DNA of 64,000 bases from Betaproteobacteria bacterium (GCA_016867975.1 VGIC01000002.1:38648-102647), one strand, 5' to 3'. Positions 48,672 to 58,210 are shown, counted from the stretch's first letter. A program made the numbers and translations. The notes: generated by a model not told the origin, from the sequence alone.

Positions 48672-50303
48672 ATGTTTGCACACATTTTAGCAATATGCCT
48701 GATTTTTGGCAGTCTATATTTGCCTACACAAGCGGCAGAGGTTCCTGCCCCTGTCCCATCTAGCGCCTCCATCAAGAAAACGCCATCCTCGGAAGCCATC
48801 TATCTTGAAGGTCGCAATTGCTTGACGCAAAATGATCCCGCTTGCGCCGCACTTGCACTGGCCAAGATTTCCAGTCTATCGTCTTATGCAAAGCTGCTAC
48901 AAGGTGCACTTGCACTGCAAGATGGGCGCATTGATGCCGCTCTGCAGTCACTACTCCCCCTGCAAGCAGAGCAAGCTCTTTCCAGTGAAGCAAAGATTCA
49001 CTTACATCAGGACTTGGCCGCGGCCTTCTCAGCACTGGAAGACACGATGCAGGCAACCGAACATCTCATCCAAGCCCAGCATACGGCCATCCACACTACG
49101 GTACCCAACGAGAATGTCATTGAATCCATACAACAAAAAATCTGGGCACTACTCAACAAACAGACATCAAGCCTACTAATTACCATACGCGGCCATACGA
49201 CCAGTGATGAGATTCAAGGTTGGATCGACCTGTGTTTAGCGTCGAAAAACGTCGACACCAAAACCAGTATCCGAGACTGGGCGACTCATTATCCAGACCA
49301 CAGTGCCATGAGGATGGCAGCTGCATGGCCTTCCAATAACAACCCGACTCAGCATCAAGCAAAGCTCCTTGATGATGGCGCTATTGCGCTCATCCTACCC
49401 GCCACCGATGAGGCGCAAGTAGCCAAAGCTGAGGCTTTCTCCGAAGGCGTGAAAGCAGCCGTTCATCAACGTAGCCTTGCAAATTCCATCAGGACTTATA
49501 TCAGTAACGGAACAGCCCCCCATTTTGCAACCTTGTACACACAGGCAAAACATGAAGGCGCCACTCATGTCATGTCACCTGATCTCAGCATGTTTAAAGA
49601 AGATTCCCCCAGTATCGACAGCGGCATGGAAGATGTCCTGATGGCTGGGTTGGTCATAGATGACGAAATACAACACATGGTAGATTTCGCCTCCAGTCAT
49701 GCGATACAACGCGTCCTGCTTATTGAGACTGACCATGTACAATCCAGCAGAATCAGCCACTTATTCAAAGAGGCATGGCTGAGAACCAATCATGCCAGTG
49801 AAGCCAATGATTATCTCCATGTCGTTACGCTACCCGAAGGATTGCAATCAGGTGACTTTAAGCTACTGGACATCAGAGATCAAATCGTATCGATTCCCCA
49901 TGATATGGTATTACTTGCGACAACTGCCAAGGTCGCAAGAATACTCAAACCGTTACTGAATGTCAGTACCCCTACGGTGGCATTTTCTATCATACATGAC
50001 GCTTTTGAACCGACCCCGCTACTCAATGCCATTCGGTTTACAGACATCCCATTCCTGCTGCCGACAACGGATGAGCGCCTAAAGCAATACCGAGCACTAG
50101 ATAAACAAGCCTCTAGCGAACTGTCCCGCTACTTTGCACTTGGCGTTGATGCACTTGATCTGCTGATTGCCCGCCAAGCCGGTCCCCAAGGTGGCACTAT
50201 CAATGGACTAACCGGAACGCTTATAGTCCTTGAGTCGGGTGATGTGCTGCGTCGGCCGGCAATCGCCAGATTTACGTCTAACGGCATTGCTATAGAAAAA
50301 TGA
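48672..50303 (+). CDS. lpoA: LpoA/LppC-like penicillin-binding protein activator
   Basis: LpoA is an outer-membrane lipoprotein that stimulates PBP1A during cell-wall synthesis. The 543 residues have an N-terminal TPR-like helical part and a C-terminal periplasmic-binding-protein fold opening at GAIALILPATDEA and ending with GLTGTLIVLESGDVLRRPAIARF. The signal sequence ends near LPTQAAEVP with no lipobox cysteine, so this copy may be secreted rather than lipid-anchored, unless the true start lies elsewhere. Sequence conservation is low; the call rests heavily on context between rsmI and yraN. Confidence 0.78.
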   Translation: MFAHILAICLIFGSLYLPTQAAEVPAPVPSSASIKKTPSSEAIYLEGRNCLTQNDPACAALALAKISSLSSYAKLLQGALALQDGRIDAALQSLLPLQAEQALSSEAKIHLHQDLAAAFSALEDTMQATEHLIQAQHTAIHTTVPNENVIESIQQKIWALLNKQTSSLLITIRGHTTSDEIQGWIDLCLASKNVDTKTSIRDWATHYPDHSAMRMAAAWPSNNNPTQHQAKLLDDGAIALILPATDEAQVAKAEAFSEGVKAAVHQRSLANSIRTYISNGTAPHFATLYTQAKHEGATHVMSPDLSMFKEDSPSIDSGMEDVLMAGLVIDDEIQHMVDFASSHAIQRVLLIETDHVQSSRISHLFKEAWLRTNHASEANDYLHVVTLPEGLQSGDFKLLDIRDQIVSIPHDMVLLATTAKVARILKPLLNVSTPTVAFSIIHDAFEPTPLLNAIRFTDIPFLLPTTDERLKQYRALDKQASSELSRYFALGVDALDLLIARQAGPQGGTINGLTGTLIVLESGDVLRRPAIARFTSNGIAIEK

Positions 50304-50659
50304 CCTGTCAACCATCAGCGCAACACCTCATTAGTGGCCAAATTGCAGAGCAACTAGCTGCAACTTTTCTGCAAAAGAAAGGACTTACGCTAGTTGAAAG
50401 GAACTTCAGGTGCCCATACGGCGAAATTGATTTAATCATGCGTGATCATTGTATATTAGTCTTTATCGAAGTCAGATTGCGGAAGAACGACCAGTTTGGT
50501 GGCGCGGCCATCAGCATCACTCCCGCCAAACAACAGAAACTAACGCGTACCGCTCAGCGCTACCTGCAAATTCACGGCGAGGCTCCCTGTCGATTTGACG
50601 CAATCTTGATGCAGGCAACCAAGCTGGATGCCATAGAGTGGATAAGGAATGCGTTTTAA
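50300..50659 (+). CDS. yraN: YraN, UPF0102 endonuclease-fold protein
   Basis: This 119-residue protein has a restriction-endonuclease-like fold: GQIAEQLAATFL, the acidic pair in YGEIDLIMRD and FIEVRLR match the family's catalytic E-D-ExK layout (here ExR). The biological role of the family is not established. Its ATG overlaps the lpoA stop (ATGA), so translation is coupled. In related genomes diaA follows next; here a 440-bp gap does. Confidence 0.9.
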   Translation: MTCQPSAQHLISGQIAEQLAATFLQKKGLTLVERNFRCPYGEIDLIMRDHCILVFIEVRLRKNDQFGGAAISITPAKQQKLTRTAQRYLQIHGEAPCRFDAILMQATKLDAIEWIRNAF

Positions 50660-50820
50660 CCTAGATTCCCATGAGGACTTGCCAGAAGCTAATAAACCAC
50701 ATTCAGAAAACAAGTTGAAAAATGTTACAAAAATGACAACGCTGGGCATTGTGATGCCAACAATGGCTTGGGCACCTCTATAAATGCAGAGTTTGAAATG
50801 CAGTATTACCCGTACAGGGC

Positions 50821-50994
50821 ATGTCCGTGGAATATACCGGCTTGACCGTAAAGGTTATCACCACCGATCTAACACTACTAGCAGTAGCCGAGAAGACCAA
50901 CGCTAGGCTCACATTGTGTGGCAACGTTAAGCCTCATAGCGGTGGCCGTAGTCAAAAAAACCGTGCAACGCAGTCATGCGCTCAAGTGATTTAA
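50821..50994 (+). CDS. Doubtful small ORF, 57 codons
   Basis: ATG 50821 opens a frame MSVEYTGLTVKVITTDLTLL ending in a TAA at 50992. CAGGG is only two bases before the ATG, too close to be a good Shine-Dalgarno. I recognise no family. It may be a remnant or a chance ORF; it is listed because it fills the gap left by diaA. Confidence 0.2.
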   Translation: MSVEYTGLTVKVITTDLTLLAVAEKTNARLTLCGNVKPHSGGRSQKNRATQSCAQVI

Positions 50995-51025
50995 GCAGTC
51001 AGTCAGCGAAACGGATGCTCGAAAA

Positions 51026-51047
51026 AATGTATTGATAGAAGTACCCT
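51026..51047 (+). repeat. Short dispersed repeat, copy B
   Basis: AATGTATTGATAGAAGT followed by A and CCCT, matching copy A in the rplL-rpoB gap except for the variable base. It is about 55 bp before the dolP start. Confidence 0.5.
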
Positions 51048-51102
51048 AAACCAGTGTATAAGGCATACAATGCTCCAATAAATCACATGATAAGGATGAG
51101 AA

Positions 51103-51672
51103 ATGAACAAGATACCTAAACTCCTAGCCACATTAGCCTTGGCCTCACAAATCAGTGCATGTGTCCCTGTCGTTGTCGGAGGCGCGGCAGCCGGTGGTGC
51201 AATGGCGGCTGACAGACGCACATCAGGCATGTACGTAGAAGATGAAAATATTGAGATCAAAACCGTCAAGAAACTTCATGACACGCTAGGTGAAGCGGCA
51301 CATGTTAACGTCACTAGTTTTAAAGCCAATGTATTACTGACTGGAGAGGTGCCTGATGCCAACGCTAAAACAAAGGCAGGCGACATCGTCATTGCCACAG
51401 AAAGTGTTCGTAGCGTGATCAACGAGCTGACCGTAGGCGCCAAAAGCTCTATCAGCTCACGCGCCAATGACACTTATTTAACCTCAAAAGTGAAGGCACA
51501 ATTTGTGATTGAAAATAAATTCCAAGCCAATCACGTGAAGATTGTCACTGAAAACAGTGTTGTTTACTTACTGGGAGTCGTAACACAAAAAGAAGCTGAG
51601 TCTGCAGCGGAAATTGCACGTAATACCAGTGGTGTTAGCAAAGTGGTTAAGGTGTTTGAGTACCTGCCATAA
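51103..51672 (+). CDS. dolP: BON-domain outer-membrane lipoprotein (DolP/YraP)
   Basis: DolP is a dual-BON lipoprotein that supports outer-membrane integrity and BAM function in E. coli. The 189-residue protein has a lipobox (QISAC, cysteine at about residue 20), then two BON domains (about 50-115 and 125-189), with VNVTSFKANVLLTGEVPD and VKIVTENSVVYLLGVVTQKEAE as the two cores. It keeps the dolP position of the rsmI-lpoA-yraN-diaA-dolP cluster. AAGGATGAGA precedes the ATG. Confidence 0.92.
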   Translation: MNKIPKLLATLALASQISACVPVVVGGAAAGGAMAADRRTSGMYVEDENIEIKTVKKLHDTLGEAAHVNVTSFKANVLLTGEVPDANAKTKAGDIVIATESVRSVINELTVGAKSSISSRANDTYLTSKVKAQFVIENKFQANHVKIVTENSVVYLLGVVTQKEAESAAEIARNTSGVSKVVKVFEYLP

Positions 51673-51737
51673 ATTAAGGGCAGCTAATGATATAATAACC
51701 GCCATTTTGAGGATTTACAGCAATCGATTGGTTAAAA

Positions 51738-52052
51738 ATGAGTGAACAAACAAGCGCCCCAGCGAACAACGAAATCATCATTGAAGGCAACACTCGCGCT
51801 GGAAAACCATTTCGTCCCAGTGACTGGGTAGACCGCATGTGTGCCACGTATGCAACTTTTGGTGACAATCGCAAGCTAATCTACTCACCCTACTTAAAAC
51901 CTAGAGTCATCAATGGGGTGCGATGCTTGGCAGTCGATTTGAAACTCAAAGAAGTTAATCTGGAAGGGTTCGAACAGCTCATGCACTTTGTAGGAGAAAA
52001 TCAGTTGAATGTTCTAGATGGAGCGGGAAATAGCATCCCCGTACCAAAGTAA
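51738..52052 (+). CDS. DUF3579 protein
   Basis: This 104-residue cytoplasmic protein matches the DUF3579 family, found mainly in betaproteobacteria; WVDRMCATYATFG, YLKPRVINGVRCLAVD and EGFEQLMHFV are its recurring segments. No function is known. It is 65 bp after dolP and ends at a hairpin terminator shared with the converging thioredoxin gene. Confidence 0.85.
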   Translation: MSEQTSAPANNEIIIEGNTRAGKPFRPSDWVDRMCATYATFGDNRKLIYSPYLKPRVINGVRCLAVDLKLKEVNLEGFEQLMHFVGENQLNVLDGAGNSIPVPK

Positions 52053-52077
52053 TTATCACAATCTAGATCAATTCCAT

Positions 52078-52106
52078 TGTCCGCAATCAAGCGGGCATTT
52101 TATTTT
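52078..52106 (+). terminator. Terminator of the DUF3579 gene
   Basis: TGTCCGC (52078-52084) pairs with GCGGGCA (52091-52097) with one G-U wobble around AATCAA, followed by TTTTATTTT. It overlaps the last bases of the converging minus-strand gene. Confidence 0.75.
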
Positions 52107-52573
52107 GCAGCATCCCCCATCCATTGCTCGATTTGTTTTCTCGTGACGACCCCTCTCTTGACCTTGAGCAATTTACCTTGTGGATTAAAGATCCATGTCG
52201 TCGGCAGCACATCTGCAGCGCCCAGTTGCTCAACCACGCTATCATCTCCGAGTATGACGGGATAGCTGATCAACATGTCGTCCATATACGCCTCAACCTC
52301 CTTTACGTTCTTATAGTCGAACACCACGCCTAGCACCATCAGATCTTTATTTTTATGCTGATCATATAAATTCACCAAGTCTGGCACTTCCTCCAAACAT
52401 GGCGGGCACCAAGTTGCCCAATAGTTCACCAATACCCACCGGCCTTTATATTGGGCCAATGTATGGGTCATCCCCGCCATGTCTTTCAAAACAAATGGCG
52501 CTGGCGATTTTGATTCGGCAACAGCCATCTGGCTTAGTAGCAACAGTATCAAGCTTAGAACAAAGTTTTTCAT
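52100..52573 (-). CDS. TlpA/ResA-like periplasmic thioredoxin
   Basis: This 157-residue membrane-exported thiol-disulfide protein has a signal sequence ending near MAVAES and the active site WCPPC in NYWATWCPPCLEEVP, with the cis-proline at LPTTW. Members reduce apocytochrome c or other periplasmic thiols; given the cytochrome genes nearby this is plausible but unproven. The start is taken at ATG 52573 because the ORF-track start is a GTG two codons earlier. Confidence 0.9.
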   Translation of the reverse strand: MKNFVLSLILLLLSQMAVAESKSPAPFVLKDMAGMTHTLAQYKGRWVLVNYWATWCPPCLEEVPDLVNLYDQHKNKDLMVLGVVFDYKNVKEVEAYMDDMLISYPVILGDDSVVEQLGAADVLPTTWIFNPQGKLLKVKRGVVTRKQIEQWMGDAAK

Positions 52574-52759
52574 AACCACATCATTCCCACATTCACCATC
52601 AAAATCGCATCTGCTACGCGCTACAGTTCACCCCTTATATACTGCATTTAAACAACGTAATACCATACAATCATTGTCAGTTGGCTGATGAGGTGCATCA
52701 CATGGCGCTGAGTCATTCCGGCATATTTTTTTGACATTAAAACGCTCGACTGTGTCAGG

Positions 52760-52789
52760 ATGTCGACCTGCCAGCTAGCTGGCCGACAT
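52760..52789 (-). terminator. Hairpin after clpB
   Basis: GCCAGC/GCTGGC (52770-52775 with 52778-52783) is a palindrome extended by ATGTCG/CGACAT (52760-52765 with 52784-52789) across a 4-base bulge. It is just past the clpB stop; no T-tract follows on the minus strand, so it may work with Rho. The rest of the gap to the thioredoxin gene shows nothing else. Confidence 0.45.
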
Positions 52790-52792
52790 TTA

Positions 52793-55378
52793 TCATGACT
52801 TTGAGAACACAAACTTACCTGCTTTTACATCCACTTTGACAGTGTCTTTAGCCATAAAATTCCCGCTAAGTATTTCACGTGCCAGCGGATTTTCAATTTC
52901 ACTCTGTATCGCACGTTTCAATGGTCGCGCACCGTAGACGGGATCAAAGCCCGCATTGGCGATTTCAGCGATGGCAGCATCGGTCAATTCCAGCTGCATA
53001 TCCATCGCAGCCAGGCGTTTGGCAAGATACTGCAATTGAATTGCTGCGATCGATTTGATGTTTTCCTCGCCCAACGCATGGAACACCACGACCTCATCAA
53101 TCCGATTGACGAACTCAGGTCTAAAGTGTGTTTTTACCTCGCCCATGACTGCCAGCTTCACTACCTGATAATCTTGATCAGCCATGCTCTGTATCATCTG
53201 TGAACCTAAATTGGAGGTCATGATGATGACTGTGTTCTTAAAGTCCACAGTCCGACCTTGACCATCGGTCAGGCGACCATCATCCAGCACCTGCAGTAAT
53301 ACATTGAACACATCCGGATGCGCTTTTTCCACTTCATCCAGCAGAATCACACTGTATGGCTTGCGACGCACAGCCTCTGTCAGCGTGCCTCCCTCTTCAT
53401 AGCCAACATAGCCAGGAGGTGCACCAATCATACGTGCCACAGAGTGTTTCTCCATAAACTCGCTCATGTCGATGCGAATCAGATGTTCTTCACTGTCAAA
53501 CAGAAAATTGGCCAATGATTTGCACAACTCGGTTTTACCGACACCAGTCGGTCCTAAAAATAAAAAGCTGCCGTATGGACGATTAGGGTCGCCCAAGCCA
53601 GAACGTGATCGGCGAATCGCATCTGAAATCAGACGTACCGCTTCATCTTGCCCCACCACGCGTTCATGCAGCTTGGCTTCCATGGTCAGCAGTTTTTCAC
53701 GCTCACCTGTCATCATCTTGCTGACGGGGATGCCTGTTGCACGACTCACCACTTCGGCGATTTCATCCGCGCCTACTTCCACACGCAACATCTTGTTTTT
53801 AGAAGGTGTTGCGGTTTCTTCTGAGCTGGCCGCCTGTTTTAATTGCGCTTCAAGTTGTGGCAGTTTGCCATATTGCAGCTCGGAAACTTTTTGCCAGTCA
53901 CCTTTACGCGTGGCTTCTTCCATCTCGAATTTAATCTTATCGATGGCTTCTTTAATATGCGCAGAACCTTGTACCTGCGCCTTTTCGGCTTTCCAGATTT
54001 CCTCTAAATCCGCATATTCTTTTTCAAGCTTGGTGATTTCTTCTTCAATCAACTCAAAGCGTTTTTTACTGCCTTCGTCTTTTTCACGACGCACAGCCTC
54101 GCGCTCGATTTTGAGCTGAATCAGGCGGCGCTCCAGTTTATCCATCACCTCTGGTTTGGAGTCGATTTCCATCTTGATGCGGCTTGCTGCTTCATCGATC
54201 AGATCAATCGCCTTGTCAGGCAAGAAACGGTCTGTGATATAGCGGTGCGACAATTCCGCTGCTGCCACGATGGCAGGATCCGTAATCTCTACACCATGAT
54301 GCAGTTCGTATTTCTCTTGCAAGCCACGCAAAATAGCAATAGTCGCCTCTACACTAGGCTCATCCACCAGCACCTTCTGGAATCGACGCTCCAGCGCAGC
54401 ATCTTTTTCAATGTATTTACGATACTCGTCCAAGGTTGTGGCACCTACGCAATGCAGTTCACCGCGCGCCAAGGCTGGTTTAAGCATATTTCCGGCATCC
54501 ATTGCGCCTTCTGCCTTACCTGCGCCTACCATGGTATGAATCTCATCAATAAAGACGATGGTTTGGCCCTCATCCTGTGACAATTCCTTCAGCACAGATT
54601 TCAAACGCTCTTCGAACTCGCCACGATATTTTGCCCCGGCCAACAATGCCGCCATATCTAGGGATAGTACCTTTTTATTTTTCAGAGAGTCAGGCACCTC
54701 GCCATTCACAATACGCTGTGCCAGACCTTCCACGATGGCGGTTTTCCCCACCCCGGGTTCACCAATCAACACTGGATTATTTTTGGTACGACGCTGCAAT
54801 ACTTGTATCGCGCGGCGAATCTCATCATCGCGGCCAATCACTGGGTCCAATTTACCCATACGTGCACGCTCTGTTAAATCCAGAGTATATTTCTTCAGCG
54901 CTTCACGCTGGCCTTCTGCTTCTTGACTATTCACGCCCTCGTTACCACGTACCGCTTGCACTGCGGCTTCCAAGGCAGTCTTGGTCAAGCCATGCTGTTT
55001 CAGCAGTTTTGCAGTTTCACCTTTATCATCAGCCAGCGCCAGTAGGAACATTTCACTGGCAATATAGGAGTCGCCACGTTTCTGGGCGAGCTTGTCAGTT
55101 ACATTCAGTAGGTTATTCAAGTCGCGCGAAATGGCAACTTCACCACTGGCATCCGGTGATTTTGGCAGATTGGTAATGACCGCACTCAAGCCTGCTTTAA
55201 GTTGATTCAGCTGTACGCCTGCACGTGCTAGAAGAGACGCCGTACCACCATCTTCCTGCTGCAACAATGCCATCAATAAATGCTGGGGCTCAATCGTCGT
55301 ATTGTCAGCGCCCAGTGCTAGACTTTGTGCATCATTCAGAGCTTGTTGAAACTTGGTTGTTAATTTGTCAAAACGCAT
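52793..55378 (-). CDS. clpB: ClpB, protein-disaggregating AAA+ chaperone
   Basis: ClpB rescues aggregated proteins with DnaK. The 861 residues have the N domain ([14 protein letters not shown]), first AAA+ module (Walker A GEPGVGKT at about 204-211), the coiled-coil middle domain ([23 protein letters not shown]) and the second AAA+ module (GPTGVGKT at about 606). Both Walker B motifs ([19 protein letters not shown]) are intact. A sigma-32-type promoter stands upstream, so heat-shock control is expected. Confidence 0.97.
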   Translation of the reverse strand: MRFDKLTTKFQQALNDAQSLALGADNTTIEPQHLLMALLQQEDGGTASLLARAGVQLNQLKAGLSAVITNLPKSPDASGEVAISRDLNNLLNVTDKLAQKRGDSYIASEMFLLALADDKGETAKLLKQHGLTKTALEAAVQAVRGNEGVNSQEAEGQREALKKYTLDLTERARMGKLDPVIGRDDEIRRAIQVLQRRTKNNPVLIGEPGVGKTAIVEGLAQRIVNGEVPDSLKNKKVLSLDMAALLAGAKYRGEFEERLKSVLKELSQDEGQTIVFIDEIHTMVGAGKAEGAMDAGNMLKPALARGELHCVGATTLDEYRKYIEKDAALERRFQKVLVDEPSVEATIAILRGLQEKYELHHGVEITDPAIVAAAELSHRYITDRFLPDKAIDLIDEAASRIKMEIDSKPEVMDKLERRLIQLKIEREAVRREKDEGSKKRFELIEEEITKLEKEYADLEEIWKAEKAQVQGSAHIKEAIDKIKFEMEEATRKGDWQKVSELQYGKLPQLEAQLKQAASSEETATPSKNKMLRVEVGADEIAEVVSRATGIPVSKMMTGEREKLLTMEAKLHERVVGQDEAVRLISDAIRRSRSGLGDPNRPYGSFLFLGPTGVGKTELCKSLANFLFDSEEHLIRIDMSEFMEKHSVARMIGAPPGYVGYEEGGTLTEAVRRKPYSVILLDEVEKAHPDVFNVLLQVLDDGRLTDGQGRTVDFKNTVIIMTSNLGSQMIQSMADQDYQVVKLAVMGEVKTHFRPEFVNRIDEVVVFHALGEENIKSIAAIQLQYLAKRLAAMDMQLELTDAAIAEIANAGFDPVYGARPLKRAIQSEIENPLAREILSGNFMAKDTVKVDVKAGKFVFSKS

Positions 55379-55418
55379 ATTTCACTCCTTATACTTAAAC
55401 ATAGTTAATCTACGTCCA

Positions 55419-55446
55419 ATATGGGGCGGTACGATTGCTTTTCAAT
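55419..55446 (-). promoter_or_regulatory. Sigma-32 (heat-shock) promoter of clpB
   Basis: Read on the minus strand, ATTGAAA (55446-55440), a 13-bp spacer and CCCCATAT (55426-55419) match the RpoH consensus CTTGAAA-N11-16-CCCCATNT except for the first base. It is 41 bp before the clpB start. Confidence 0.85.
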
Positions 55447-55528
55447 ATATAATTGTAAGGGATGGCTGCATATCAATATCCACTTTAAATCAAGTCATTG
55501 TCAAACACATTTCCCTTGGAGTGCGCTG

Positions 55529-57850
55529 ATGCTGCCTAACGACCCCACATCTGAAGAAATTTTGTCTAATCCGGCTTGGCAGATCCTAGATACAGAAGAT
55601 CAATGGCAGGAGTTTAGTCAGTCGCTGGCTGCGAGCACGGAACAAGGAGGCATGGCAGATACGTTGGTGCAATCAAATTTACTGTTAGACGGACTGCACT
55701 GCGCCGCCTGCTCTGGCATTGTCGAGCAAGGTTTGCAAGAATTAGCCGGCATTAAGAGTGCACGTGTCAGCATGTCAAAGAAGCGCGCTGTTGTCGTATG
55801 GTCGCCACAGGTGACAAAACCATCCAAAATTCTTAAAAAGATTCATGATCTCGGCTATAGCGCTACGCCCGCAACTCGCTTAGAAAGCGACTTGGAGTCT
55901 GTCAAGAAACAACGTGAGGCCTTCTGGCGCTGGATAGTGGCGGGCTTTTGCATGATGCAAGTCATGATGTATGCAGGACCTGCTTATTTCACCGATTCCG
56001 GCGAGATCTCTGACGAAATGCTTTACCTGTTGAACTGGGCATCGTGGTTACTCAGTCTACCAGTTGTTATATTCTCCAGTAGCGTATTTCTGAGCAATGC
56101 ATGGCGTGATTTAAAGCTGCGGCAAGTGAGCATGGACTTGCCAGTTGCGCTCGGCATTATCATCACATTCGTCGTAAGTTCAGCCGCCACATTTGACCCC
56201 AGTGGCTGGTGGGGGCATGTGGTTTACTTTGACTCTCTAACCATGTTTGTGTTCTTTTTACTGTCTGCTCGTCTCATTGAAGTGAAGTTGCATCATAAAA
56301 CCTTGGGCGCACTGGAAAATATTGCTGGTCGCATTCCAGAAAACACGGAACGGCAGAATGTAGACGGCTCCTTCACTCGGGTGTTGAATACGAGACTGAA
56401 AATTGGCGACATCGTGCGCGTCGGCATCGGTGAGGCCTTTCCTGCGGATGGCAAGATCACGCATGGAAGTACGAGTGTAGACGAATCGCTACTCACGGGT
56501 GAATCAACCCCTATCCAGAAGAATCTGCATGACAACGTAATTGCCGGTAGCTACAACCTGCGCCATTCTGTGCTGATAGCACTTGAATCCATAGGTGAGT
56601 CAACACAATACGGGCAGATTGTTAAGCTCATCAATAGTGCGGCTATCGAGAAACCAAGACTGTCTCAACTAGCTGACCGCGTCGCACGCCCATTTCTCCT
56701 CTTTGTTATTCTGAGTGCCGCCATTTCAGCTGCTCTATTGTGGGAGATTGATCCTGGTCGCGCTCTGATGACCGCGGCCGCAGTACTGATTGTCACCTGT
56801 CCGTGCGCACTGTCATTGGCCACGCCAGCCGCAATGCTGTCGAGCGCCAGTGCTTTCGTCAAAAGCGGTATATTGATTAAACGACTACAGGCCATCGAAA
56901 ATATCGTGGACATCGACACGGTGATTTTTGATAAAACAGGGACGCTTACCGAAGATCAGATTGAAATAAAGGCCATTCAATGTAAGTCTGGTCTGTCAGA
57001 AGCAGATGCGCTGGCATTGGCCACTCTCTTGGCTAAACACTCATTCCATCCTATCTCGCGCGCCATCTGCACCTATCATGCCATGCGCAAAACGGCTGAG
57101 CCTCAAATACGCATCGAAGATATTCAAGAAACGCCAGGGGCTGGCATGAGCGCCAACATCTTCCCGCTTGCAGAAAGCGGTATAGCTTCAGGGCAGCTAA
57201 AACTCGGATCTGCACAATTCTGTGGCATCCCCAATGCCGAATCTCAGCTTCAACAAGTGTTTTTGTTCGACAGCCATGGTTGGTTAGCAAGCTTTGAGTT
57301 ACAAGAATCTATCAAGCAAGGGGTGTTCGAAACCATTCAGTCGTTAAAGCAAGCCGGCCTGGATGTTGAACTCTTATCTGGCGATCGAACTCAAGCAGTC
57401 ATGACGATTGCCAACAAAATCGGCATCCAGCAATTTCGGTCAGAATGTACGCCTAGTGAGAAATTACTGCACTTACAGGCGCTTAAAGTGCAAAACAAGA
57501 AAGTACTCATGGTGGGGGATGGACTGAATGACGGCCCCACCCTTGCGAGTGCCCATGTTTCTATCGCCATGGGGAAGGGCGTACCTTTGACACAAGCGCA
57601 TTCCGATTACATCTTTCTGCATGGTGATATCAGCAAAATTCCCGCACTGATCGAACACGCAAAGAAAACCATGCAAATCATCAAACAAAATATTGCTTGG
57701 GCTATTGTCTATAATGTCGTCAGTATCCCACTGGCTTTTTTCGGTGTATTGTCAGCCTGGCTGGCGGGGCTCGGAATGGCCGTTAGCTCATTAATTGTGA
57801 TCGCTAACGCATTGCGACTCACCCAGTTAATCCAATCAGAGCCCCATTAA
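55529..57850 (+). CDS. ccoI: CcoI/FixI copper-transporting P-type ATPase
   Basis: This P1B ATPase supplies copper for cbb3 oxidase assembly. The 773-residue protein has an N-terminal metal-binding domain (GLHCAACSG, Cys58 and Cys61), the metal-translocation CPC (VTCPCALS), the phosphorylated Asp468 in DKTGTLTED, TGEST and GDGLNDGPTLA. I start at ATG 55529 (MLPNDPTSEE) with TTGGAG upstream; the ORF-track start at 55421 lies inside the clpB promoter. ccoS follows at 10 bp. Confidence 0.93.
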   Translation: MLPNDPTSEEILSNPAWQILDTEDQWQEFSQSLAASTEQGGMADTLVQSNLLLDGLHCAACSGIVEQGLQELAGIKSARVSMSKKRAVVVWSPQVTKPSKILKKIHDLGYSATPATRLESDLESVKKQREAFWRWIVAGFCMMQVMMYAGPAYFTDSGEISDEMLYLLNWASWLLSLPVVIFSSSVFLSNAWRDLKLRQVSMDLPVALGIIITFVVSSAATFDPSGWWGHVVYFDSLTMFVFFLLSARLIEVKLHHKTLGALENIAGRIPENTERQNVDGSFTRVLNTRLKIGDIVRVGIGEAFPADGKITHGSTSVDESLLTGESTPIQKNLHDNVIAGSYNLRHSVLIALESIGESTQYGQIVKLINSAAIEKPRLSQLADRVARPFLLFVILSAAISAALLWEIDPGRALMTAAAVLIVTCPCALSLATPAAMLSSASAFVKSGILIKRLQAIENIVDIDTVIFDKTGTLTEDQIEIKAIQCKSGLSEADALALATLLAKHSFHPISRAICTYHAMRKTAEPQIRIEDIQETPGAGMSANIFPLAESGIASGQLKLGSAQFCGIPNAESQLQQVFLFDSHGWLASFELQESIKQGVFETIQSLKQAGLDVELLSGDRTQAVMTIANKIGIQQFRSECTPSEKLLHLQALKVQNKKVLMVGDGLNDGPTLASAHVSIAMGKGVPLTQAHSDYIFLHGDISKIPALIEHAKKTMQIIKQNIAWAIVYNVVSIPLAFFGVLSAWLAGLGMAVSSLIVIANALRLTQLIQSEPH

Positions 57851-57860
57851 GGACTCAATT

Positions 57861-58001
57861 ATGGAAATTTTATACATTCTTGTCCCACTGTCAGTCATTA
57901 TGGCCATACTCTTGCTGGCTGGTTTGTGGTGGGCAGTGCATAAGGGGCAATTTGAAGATGTTGAAGATGAAGGCAAGCGGATTCTTGAACATGACGATTA
58001 A
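57861..58001 (+). CDS. ccoS: CcoS, cbb3 oxidase assembly protein
   Basis: This 46-residue gene is too short for the ORF track. It reads MEILYILVPLSVIMAILLLA, then WWAVHKGQFEDVEDEGKRIL: one membrane helix followed by the family's QFEDVE-G-RIL tail. CcoS is needed for cofactor insertion into CcoN. It follows ccoI by 10 bp. Confidence 0.93.
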   Translation: MEILYILVPLSVIMAILLLAGLWWAVHKGQFEDVEDEGKRILEHDD

Positions 58002-58210
58002 GAAAATTGGCTTTTCCCTCTAACAATCCCGCAATAACCTTTTTTTAAATGTGTTTTTTTTGCTGTGTCATATTGACGCAGGTCGGCTACAAAGGCACAA
58101 TGCGCGCACGGGACGTTTTTGGTTGCTATTAAAAAGTTCCGTAAAAAAATATTTATTTTCTTAATCAAGTATTTCAAGAAAATTCAGCATTTAACTTAAG
58201 GATGATAGCA

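Larger units (their letters stand above)
50660..51102 (+). other. Gap where diaA would be expected
   Basis: There are 443 bp between yraN and the BON-domain gene. I find no SIS-domain (diaA/phosphoheptose isomerase) sequence in any frame. The stretch holds a 57-codon ORF (50821-50994) of doubtful reality and copy B of the 18-nt dispersed repeat. Otherwise I see nothing recognisable. Confidence 0.6.

Noticed and set aside
53466-55176. Long plus-strand ORFs (217 and 199 aa) opposite clpB
   Set aside because: They are antisense shadows of the conserved clpB frame, Ser/Arg-rich with no family features.
55421-55528. N-terminal 36-residue extension of CcoI in the ORF track
   Set aside because: The extension overlaps the clpB sigma-32 promoter and has no family similarity; ATG 55529 has a proper Shine-Dalgarno.
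58002-58210. FNR/ANR box before ccoNOQP
   Set aside because: I looked for TTGAT-N4-ATCAA; only a half-site-like AATCAA and a GTCA-TAT-TGAC palindrome (58067-58077) are present, not enough to call it.
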